DNA of 5,216 nucleotides from Dehalococcoidales bacterium (GTDB taxonomy: Bacteria; Chloroflexota; Dehalococcoidia; Dehalococcoidales; Fen-1064). The stretch spans positions 18,890 to 24,105 of the forward strand of contig JAQTPO010000013.1 of assembly GCA_028712845.1 (NCBI GenBank), written 5' to 3'. The position numbers and the translations under genes were made by a program. Position 1 is the stretch's first letter, and every line of letters starts with the position of its first letter. Shown here piece after piece: positions 1 through 5,017 of this stretch. The notes beneath the pieces were generated by a model, which saw nothing but the letters and a program-made list of their open reading frames with translations, searched no databases and was not told the origin of the DNA.

Positions 1-23
1 AAAACGGAGATAAACTCCGTCTC
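1..23 (-). terminator. Possible intrinsic terminator at the DUF503 3' end
   Basis: Read on the minus strand, ACGGAG-TTTAT-CTCCGT (20 down to 4) is a perfect 6-bp stem with a 5-nt loop. The second arm runs into TTTT at the window edge, and G-U/A-U pairs can extend the stem by three. A GC-rich stem followed by T residues is the intrinsic-terminator form. However, it lies inside the last visible DUF503 codons and the T-run is cut off, so it may be chance or a terminator overlapping the gene end. Confidence 0.3.
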
Positions 24-290
24 ACAACCAAGCACTTCGACATCCAATCGGGTGGTCTCGATGTAGTCCACAATGCGGGAGATCATTTCATTGGTATGAC
101 GGCCGTCATTGCTGACACAGCATACCCCGATGGTAGCAATTTGCCATTTATCCCCATTTTCGACTTCAGCAATGGAGACATGGAATTTATCGCGGACACG
201 ACTGATGATGGACTGCACCACCATTCTTTTGCCTTTGAGATTTTCATTCTCAGGAATACGCAGGTCTATTTTACACACACCGATATTCAT
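1..290 (-). CDS. DUF503 / YlxP-like protein, 3' end cut by window edge
   Basis: The minus-strand frame from ATG at 290 stays open to the left edge, giving 96 complete codons. The protein starts MNIGVCKIDLRIPENENLKG and then has KRMVVQSIISRVRDKFHVSI, AEVENGDKWQ and GVCCVSNDGRH. This follows the DUF503 pattern: a first strand, an 'LK.KR' helix start, 'F.VS.AEV', a Trp-Gln pair, and 'VSND..H'. Family members are about 90-100 residues with a ferredoxin-like fold, so the stop codon should lie only a few codons outside the window. In Bacillus the homologue ylxP sits between infB and rbfA, and a link to ribosome or translation genes is usual; the biochemical role is not established. The start is supported by AGGTGA nine bases upstream. 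The gene follows the XRE regulator by 46 nt on the same strand and is probably co-transcribed with it. The family call is firm; the function is unknown. Confidence 0.88.
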   Translation of the reverse strand, partial: MNIGVCKIDLRIPENENLKGKRMVVQSIISRVRDKFHVSIAEVENGDKWQIATIGVCCVSNDGRHTNEMISRIVDYIETTRLDVEVLGCETEFISV

Positions 291-299
291 CGTTTCCAG

Positions 300-305
300 T
301 CACCT
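300..305 (-). promoter_or_regulatory. Shine-Dalgarno site of the DUF503 gene
   Basis: AGGTGA on the minus strand lies nine bases before the ATG at 290 and fixes the start of the DUF503 gene. It shows that this gene has its own ribosome binding site, unlike the XRE gene just upstream, which has none. Confidence 0.7.
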
Positions 306-336
306 GCATTATTAACAAAAGGGAAATAGCTAGAAG

Positions 337-579
337 TTAATCTTCCTTCTGCTCTTCATTGGCATTATACTTGAATCTAGCACGTTCGGCGACAATGGAA
401 AGGAGAGTGGCTGAAGCTCCTCTTGGTTGATACATGCCTACTTCCCATTCACTGATGGTCTGCTGGCGTGTGCCAAGTTGCTCCGCCATCTCGTTCTGAG
501 TCAGATTGAGATGTGTCCGCAGGGCACGAATTTTTTCACCATCCCACCTGTTTCGCTTCCCTTTCTTCTCATTATCCAT
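337..579 (-). CDS. XRE-family helix-turn-helix regulator (80 aa)
   Basis: This is a single-domain DNA-binding protein of the lambda Cro/C1 (XRE) type. A basic tail (residues 1-11) is followed by helix 1 (about 14-23, DGEKIRALRT), helix 2 (26-35, LTQNEMAEQL), the turn, and a recognition helix (38-48) containing RQQTISEWEVG. A conserved-looking segment YQPRGASATLLSIVAERARF follows, then an acidic tail ending EEQKED. The helix-turn-helix pattern resembles the COG2944/HigA-antitoxin class, but no toxin gene adjoins it: one neighbour is DUF503 and the other a surface protein. The start at 579 is the only ATG near the domain and lies 6 nt after a good -10 box, so the mRNA is probably leaderless; no Shine-Dalgarno sequence precedes it. 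A palindrome in its own promoter suggests autorepression. The DNA-binding fold is firm; targets beyond its own promoter are unknown. Confidence 0.92.
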   Translation of the reverse strand: MDNEKKGKRNRWDGEKIRALRTHLNLTQNEMAEQLGTRQQTISEWEVGMYQPRGASATLLSIVAERARFKYNANEEQKED

Positions 580-582
580 ACT

Positions 583-618
583 CAGATTTTACACGAATTA
601 GTGTAAAAGGTCAATCTG
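583..618. promoter_or_regulatory. Nested inverted repeat, likely XRE operator
   Basis: The core TTTTACAC (587-594), GAATTA, GTGTAAAA (601-608) is a perfect 8-bp inverted repeat with a 6-bp centre. An outer pair CAGATT (583-588) and AATCTG (613-618) flanks it, its left arm overlapping the core by two bases. The core fills the spacer and runs into the -10 box of the XRE promoter, so a bound dimer would block RNA polymerase. Two half-sites about one helical turn apart are typical of XRE-dimer operators. That the adjacent XRE protein binds here is inferred. Confidence 0.65.
586..614 (-). promoter_or_regulatory. Sigma70-type promoter of the XRE gene
   Basis: On the minus strand, TTGACC (614-609) and TAAAAT (591-586) are separated by exactly 17 bp. 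Each box matches consensus at five of six positions. Transcription should start about 7 nt after the -10 box, at 579-580, which is the A of the ATG or the base before it. Confidence 0.7.
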
Positions 619-629
619 AACCTGCACGG

Positions 630-658
630 TTGACAGGAAATGGCATATGTCTTACCAT
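630..658 (+). promoter_or_regulatory. Candidate promoter of the surface-protein gene
   Basis: A consensus -35 TTGACA (630-635) is followed, after 17 bp, by TACCAT (653-658), which matches the -10 consensus at four of six positions. The start point would be near 665, giving a leader of about 22 nt to the ATG at 687. No good Shine-Dalgarno sequence lies in that leader. The -10 box is weak, so the call is moderate. Confidence 0.45.
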
Positions 659-686
659 TAGCAGAAGACATCTCTGGCAAACAAGT

Positions 687-2231
687 ATGAAGTACTGCAG
701 AATTATCATCAGCACAATTATCCTAATCCTCACGGCGATAGCATTACTGCCGGGCGCATTTGTTTCTGCGGCGCCGACTATTTCAGTAACGCCGACAACA
801 GGCGTGTCTGGTACCAGAGTGACAGTAAGCGGGTCAAGCTTTAGCTCATACTCCGGCGACCAGCTTTCGGTTTATTTCGATGATACCAGGGTCATCCCAG
901 ACAAGATTACGACATCTGGCATCGGCATTTTCCAGACTACCTTTATGGTCCCTGATGTTACATTATCAGGAGCCCATATTGTCAGTGTCAGAAGGGAAAC
1001 AGGTGCAGTCCTGGCAGAAAGCCAATTTTACGTACCCGCTCCGGGAATTATCTTGAACAAATGGGGTGGGGTAGTTGGCACGACTATCGATATACTCTGT
1101 AAAGGCTTTTATGCAAACGCCGAGATAAGCATTCAATACTACCCTACCGATACAGGGGAGACATTGGCGACGCAGGCAACCAATGATGCAGGGGAATGCG
1201 CCGTCCAGCTTATTATCCCGGCAAGCTCTACTGGCAACCACAAAATCGTTGCGAAAAATGACAAGGGGAATTCCGCTCAAGCGGACTTTGAGGTCACTCC
1301 TTCCCTCAGCATCAATCCTGCAACAGGAGCCGTAGGCGATAAAGTAGATATCTCCGGGTCCGGTTTCATCGGGAATAGTGAGATAGGCGTAACTCTACAC
1401 GGAAACAGAGTAGCTTTTGCCCGGGTATCAGAGAGGGGTTCTTTCGATGCCATATTCTATGTGCCTGTCATTAAAGCCGGAACGTATGCCATCGAGATAG
1501 AAGACTCCGCCCGCGCTAAAAGATGGATAGATTTCACCATCGATTCCAGAATTACCCTTAGCAAATCGGCAGGTGAAGCAGGGATGAAGCTCACAGTCAA
1601 CGGCACCGGTTTTGAGGTTGGAGGCATCGTCACCGTAAAATATGACGCCGCGGAAATATCATGGTTGGTGGCTGATAGTAATGGCTCATTCTCCTTCTCA
1701 TTCGATGTGCCCACAGGCATTGCAGGATCGCATATCGTCACTGCAAGCGATGGACTCAACACCAGACAAAAAGTTTTCACCGTGGAGTCAGAAGCGCCGC
1801 CGGCACCGAAACCAATTGTTCCCAAACGTGATTCTATGGTGGGGGCACAGGTGTCTTTCGACTGGGAAAGCGTCTATGACCCGAGTGAGCCGGTAGCCTA
1901 CACACTTCAGATTGCCAGAGATGATGATTTCTTTAGTCCTATACTGGTAAAGAAAGCTTTGTCCCTTTCACAATATGTGTTGACTACGGAAGAAGCATTA
2001 CTGCCCAGCCGGCGATTTACCCACTATTACTGGCGGGTGAGAGCCACCGACAGCGCTTCAAATGCGGGTGAATGGTCCGAACCGATTAAATTTCAGGTCG
2101 AACCATCCAATACTCTCCCGGATTGGGCAAAATATGTCCTCGGGGCTGTTGGTGTTTTACTGATAGTTTTGCTGGTCTTCCGCATCAGGAAAGCAACACG
2201 CAGGACTGAAAAGAAGCCGGGGAAAGCTTAG
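687..2231 (+). CDS. Secreted, C-terminally anchored IPT/TIG-repeat protein with FnIII-like domain
   Basis: The 514-aa protein starts with a signal peptide: MKYCR, a hydrophobic core (about 6-22), and an A-x-A-like cleavage region near GAFVSA (23-28). Four immunoglobulin-like IPT/TIG modules follow at about 30-117, 118-204, 205-286 and 287-367. Each opens with a pattern like G.x.G..x.x.GsGF (examples: TGVSGTRVTVSGSSF, TGAVGDKVDISGSGF) and later has a '.VP...aG.H.V' strand. Residues about 370-473 look fibronectin-III-like, with FDWESV, YTLQIARD and YYWRVRATDSASNAGEWSEP. One membrane helix (about 481-500) and a basic tail end the protein, so most of it should face outwards. The frame is open upstream to 513, but that extension overlaps the XRE gene and would bury the signal peptide, so ATG 687 is preferred. 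No enzyme motif is visible. A structural or adhesive surface role is likely, the ligand unknown. Confidence 0.85.
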   Translation: MKYCRIIISTIILILTAIALLPGAFVSAAPTISVTPTTGVSGTRVTVSGSSFSSYSGDQLSVYFDDTRVIPDKITTSGIGIFQTTFMVPDVTLSGAHIVSVRRETGAVLAESQFYVPAPGIILNKWGGVVGTTIDILCKGFYANAEISIQYYPTDTGETLATQATNDAGECAVQLIIPASSTGNHKIVAKNDKGNSAQADFEVTPSLSINPATGAVGDKVDISGSGFIGNSEIGVTLHGNRVAFARVSERGSFDAIFYVPVIKAGTYAIEIEDSARAKRWIDFTIDSRITLSKSAGEAGMKLTVNGTGFEVGGIVTVKYDAAEISWLVADSNGSFSFSFDVPTGIAGSHIVTASDGLNTRQKVFTVESEAPPAPKPIVPKRDSMVGAQVSFDWESVYDPSEPVAYTLQIARDDDFFSPILVKKALSLSQYVLTTEEALLPSRRFTHYYWRVRATDSASNAGEWSEPIKFQVEPSNTLPDWAKYVLGAVGVLLIVLLVFRIRKATRRTEKKPGKA

Positions 2232-2232
2232 C

Positions 2233-3498
2233 CTAAGTATTGGCGCTAAGGATTCTGATAAGCTTGGTCTCCACCTTAATCATAGGGAGTTTATCCACTT
2301 CCTGCAATGCTTCCTGAATATCTTTTTCTTTAGCCAGATAGGTTGTCATCACGATTGGTACAAATCGCGTGGAAACAGGTTCCTTCTGAATCACACCGGC
2401 AATGCTGATATTGTATTTCCAGAAGATGTTACAGATTTGCGCCAGAACTCCCGCCTGATTCTGGACACTGAACCGTAAGTAATAACGCCGCTCGGCGTCT
2501 TCAGTAGAACTTAAAACCAGAGGAGCAGGTGAGGTCGGCATCGGTAATTGCCTACCCTCGACGATATCTGCCAAATCTTTCACCACGGCATCAGTAGTAG
2601 GATATACCCCTGCTCCCGGCGCCACCAGCCCTGATATGACACCATACTCGTCCTCAAGCTCCGTCCCATTGTATGCCCCCTCGAGCGAACCCAGTAAAGA
2701 TGACTGCGGCAATAAAGCCGGATGCACACCGACTGCAAAGGAATCCTTAATCTGTTCAATCACACCAACCAGCTTAATGGAATACCCCAGTTCTTCCGCA
2801 TACTGGATATCTTGAGTAGTGATATTTCTGATACCCTCGATTGTGAAAGACGGTACTGTTTGATAAGAATTGGTAATCAGTTTCAGGAGGATGCGGATTT
2901 TATTAGCGGTATCGATGCCATCAATATCATCGGAAGGGTCACGTTCCGCCAGCCCCTTCTCCCTGGCTTCTCTCAATGCCTCTTTGAAGGTCTTATCGTC
3001 CCGCGCCATTGTGGAGAGAATATAGTTCGAGGTGCCGTTCAGTATAGCGTAGATTCTCTTGAATTTCTTGGCAGCGGTGCCGGCTTGCTGAAACTCGTGA
3101 ATCAAGGAATGGCAGCCGACAAAGCTGGCTCTAAATCCGACCCTGCGTCCTGACCTGATAGCCTGAGAAAAAATACTTTTACCCTCAGCGGCAAGTAATT
3201 TTTTGTTGGCAGTCACCACATCTTTGCCATTCTTCATCGCCTGTGTAAGAATGGTTTTCGCCGGCTCTATGCCGCCGATTAACTCAACGATTATATCGAT
3301 ATCCGGGTCATTAACAACTGATTCCCAGTCGTCGGAGAGATAACTTTTAGGGATTTTCACCGGACGTCTTTTCTTCAGGTCGATATCAACGACTTTGACC
3401 AGCTCCAACCCGTTAATGCCCTTTTCATAGAGTGCCCGCACGACACCGACTCCGATATTCCCGAAACCGATGACTGCTACCTTTTTTACTGATGACAT
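2233..3498 (-). CDS. hom: Homoserine dehydrogenase with C-terminal ACT domain
   Basis: This cytoplasmic enzyme (EC 1.1.1.3) reduces aspartate 4-semialdehyde to homoserine with NAD(P)H, the branch step towards threonine and methionine. The 421 aa match the usual monofunctional length. The Rossmann domain carries GFGNIG (11-16) and TANKK (96-100). The catalytic domain has ILNGTSNYILSTM (152-164) and AERDPSDDIDGIDTANK (184-200). By alignment with yeast enzyme motifs, E185, D196, K200 and K99 occupy the key active-site positions. An ACT domain (about 338-412, starting YYLRFSVQNQAGVLAQI) suggests amino-acid feedback, commonly by threonine. One oddity is residues 121-136, where the usual '(E)AS/TVxGGIP' loop reads ASFVGCHSL. 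An AGGAG site seven bases before the ATG supports the start. No other threonine-pathway gene is visible; the 5' neighbour is a terminase and the 3' neighbour is convergent. Confidence 0.96.
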   Translation of the reverse strand: MSSVKKVAVIGFGNIGVGVVRALYEKGINGLELVKVVDIDLKKRRPVKIPKSYLSDDWESVVNDPDIDIIVELIGGIEPAKTILTQAMKNGKDVVTANKKLLAAEGKSIFSQAIRSGRRVGFRASFVGCHSLIHEFQQAGTAAKKFKRIYAILNGTSNYILSTMARDDKTFKEALREAREKGLAERDPSDDIDGIDTANKIRILLKLITNSYQTVPSFTIEGIRNITTQDIQYAEELGYSIKLVGVIEQIKDSFAVGVHPALLPQSSLLGSLEGAYNGTELEDEYGVISGLVAPGAGVYPTTDAVVKDLADIVEGRQLPMPTSPAPLVLSSTEDAERRYYLRFSVQNQAGVLAQICNIFWKYNISIAGVIQKEPVSTRFVPIVMTTYLAKEKDIQEALQEVDKLPMIKVETKLIRILSANT

Positions 3499-3505
3499 GG
3501 CTAAT

Positions 3506-3510
3506 CTCCT
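3506..3510 (-). promoter_or_regulatory. Shine-Dalgarno site of hom
   Basis: AGGAG on the minus strand lies seven bases before the ATG at 3498, a strong site that fixes the hom start. Confidence 0.8.
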
Positions 3511-3536
3511 CGGGGATTTTACCTTTCAATCAGCCA

Positions 3537-3566
3537 ATATTAGCTTGATAGTAAGCAATGTGTCAA
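3537..3566 (-). promoter_or_regulatory. Candidate hom promoter overlapping the terminase stop codon
   Basis: On the minus strand a perfect -35 TTGACA (3566-3561) is followed after 18 bp by TAATAT (3542-3537), a four-of-six -10 box. The TGA inside the -35 box is the terminase stop codon. The predicted start near 3530 gives a leader of about 31 nt that includes the AGGAG site. An imperfect 12-bp palindrome (3533-3544) covers the -10 box, but its role is unknown. The promoter would let hom be expressed independently of the phage-type genes. Confidence 0.6.
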
Positions 3567-5017
3567 CTAGGCTTTCCTTTCGCTTCTCTCGGTTCGTAAT
3601 TATTTGCCGCCTCCACCACCAGCGCCAGACTCATCAGGAAATCATCGTGTCCTTTTGACGGTTCAACAAAGAAATTCATTGTCTGGTTTGGTCTATACCG
3701 GCTTTTTGCCTTTTCAATCTCCGCATGGAACTCCTGAGATTCGTGAGAACCATCACTGCTATACATTTTTAGTCTGCCTGAATTGACTGCCGCCAGCAAA
3801 TCGAACCCCAGCTTTGACTTCGATGGCGCAGTGAAGGTAAAAGGGATAATTTTTGACCCTATTGCCTGCTTCAAAAAAGAAGCCACCGGCTGACCGATAC
3901 CCGTGGCATCGACAACGACTTTCTTGCATCCCCAGACATGCTTCAGAATATCAACCAGTCGGGGATACAGTTCCGTGTGTTTTTTACCGGTCCACCAGTA
4001 ATGTTCCACAATCCGGACGGCGGGCTGTTTCTGAAGCTCGTTGACAACGGCGAAGTCAAGCTCACCGATGGTAATCACCGTCGAATCCTGATACGGCTTC
4101 ATCGACCGTAACCGTGCATCATCGGCTTCTTCAGCCTCTCCCGCTAAATCAATACCGGCGACATAAACCCTGCCATTCTCAGGAGCGTGTTTTCTGGGGT
4201 GGTTGCCCTGAAGCTGGGCTTTCTGCTGCGCGGAGAGAAAGCCGCCACCACCACGAATCGGCAGTAAGCAATACTGCGTCAAAAACAAAGGGTGGTTTTC
4301 ACCCAATCGCTGCCTTTCTGCTTCGACGTAAGCCTGATAATCGGGATTAAATTTTGCCACATCCTGCCAATCATAATGGAAATGCCGCCTGATGCCATCC
4401 TTCTTTTCCAGTTCCAGATTGGTCTGCTTTATCTCTTCCAGCAGCGTGGTCTCATCCCAGGTAGTGCCGTAATGAACGGTCGTCACATTTGTCGTAGCGC
4501 CCATCGGCTTGAAGTCTTTAGTGTATTTGTCTTTACTGACATCCTGCGATTCGTCGATTTCGAGGAGGATGTGAGCGGTATTACCCACGACATTCGCGGA
4601 CTCATCGGCGGAAAGAAAAATCGCCCGGGCATTGCCCAGGCGGATAATATAGCCAAGCTCGCTGTTCCAGAGGCGGCTATAACCGGCATCGTTCAAGCGG
4701 TCAATCAGACGCATCATTGAAATCACGGTTTGCGGCTTGAAGGTAGGGGAACATTTGATGAGATTCTGCGGCTCGGGAATATAAAGGGTCAGAAGCAAAA
4801 GCTCCAGTTGCGCCGAAAGCTCGTTCTTGCCGCCCTGACGGGCAATCTCAACGGAAAAAGTAAGCCCCTTTCTCTTAAAAACACTATCCAGAATCGCCAG
4901 GGCGACTTCACGCTGGTAAGGGCGCAGTTGCCGCAAACCCAGTGGGCTGAGGGAATCACTTTTTGATGACCGACCCGATGCCGATGCCGAGCGGGAGGGC
5001 AACATCTCTGAGCACAT
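3563..5017 (-). CDS. Phage-type terminase large subunit (packaging ATPase-nuclease)
   Basis: TerL proteins drive DNA into phage proheads by ATP hydrolysis and cut the concatemer with an RNase H-like nuclease. In the 484-aa reading, an LRPYQ segment (about 31-35) precedes the ATPase. The Walker A-like motif is ARQGGKNE (59-66) and Walker B is ILLEIDE (150-156), with D155 and E156. A coupling-motif-like GTTWDE is at 184-189. The nuclease half has acidic residues in the expected order: D290 in AGIDLAGE, D370 in VVVDATGIG, and D458/D459 in KGHDDFLMSLAL. Nothing is truncated or frameshifted, and the length is normal. I chose ATG 5017 because AAGGAGG lies nine bases upstream; TTG 5023 would sit too close to that site, and a later start nearer LRPYQ is possible. 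The gene overlaps the upstream small gene by 62 nt. No capsid or portal gene follows; hom does. It is either a prophage remnant or a recently inserted phage end. Confidence 0.9.
   Translation of the reverse strand: MCSEMLPSRSASASGRSSKSDSLSPLGLRQLRPYQREVALAILDSVFKRKGLTFSVEIARQGGKNELSAQLELLLLTLYIPEPQNLIKCSPTFKPQTVISMMRLIDRLNDAGYSRLWNSELGYIIRLGNARAIFLSADESANVVGNTAHILLEIDESQDVSKDKYTKDFKPMGATTNVTTVHYGTTWDETTLLEEIKQTNLELEKKDGIRRHFHYDWQDVAKFNPDYQAYVEAERQRLGENHPLFLTQYCLLPIRGGGGFLSAQQKAQLQGNHPRKHAPENGRVYVAGIDLAGEAEEADDARLRSMKPYQDSTVITIGELDFAVVNELQKQPAVRIVEHYWWTGKKHTELYPRLVDILKHVWGCKKVVVDATGIGQPVASFLKQAIGSKIIPFTFTAPSKSKLGFDLLAAVNSGRLKMYSSDGSHESQEFHAEIEKAKSRYRPNQTMNFFVEPSKGHDDFLMSLALVVEAANNYEPREAKGKPS

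Noticed and set aside
96..329. Plus-strand open frame of 77 codons
   Set aside because: It is antisense to the well-supported DUF503 gene and its translation resembles no family I recognise.
1..579. Toxin-antitoxin pair made of the XRE protein and the next gene
   Set aside because: The XRE fold resembles HigA-type antitoxins, but the partner is a DUF503 protein with a housekeeping association, not a toxin family.
513..686. Upstream extension of the surface-protein frame by 58 residues
   Set aside because: It overlaps the start of the XRE gene and the promoter region, has no secretion-like N-terminus, and would put the clear signal peptide in the middle of the protein.
966..1825. Minus-strand open frames (966-1280, 1457-1825) inside the surface-protein gene
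   Set aside because: They are antisense to a gene with clear domain structure, have no ribosome binding site I can see, and have no recognisable protein features.
2227..2250. CTTAGC ... GCTAAG inverted repeat at the convergent stop codons as a bidirectional terminator
   Set aside because: Only six base pairs with a 12-nt loop, and no T-run on either side.
3499..3535. Leader hairpin GGCTGAT / ATTAGCC near the hom start as a regulatory RNA
   Set aside because: The 5' arm begins before or at the predicted transcription start, the loop is large, and no known riboswitch or T-box feature is present.
3499..3562. Phage attachment site at the terminase/hom boundary
   Set aside because: No tRNA gene or matching direct repeat is visible inside the window, and the other phage end is not available.
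3604..4966. Several plus-strand open frames antisense to the terminase (largest 4292-4720)
   Set aside because: The terminase motifs show which strand is coding; the antisense translations lack domain features.
4956..4970. Programmed +1 frameshift fusing the small gene to TerL at AAA-AAG-TGA
   Set aside because: The frames are in the right relation, but TerL has its own strong ribosome binding site and start, and there is no clear stimulatory element.
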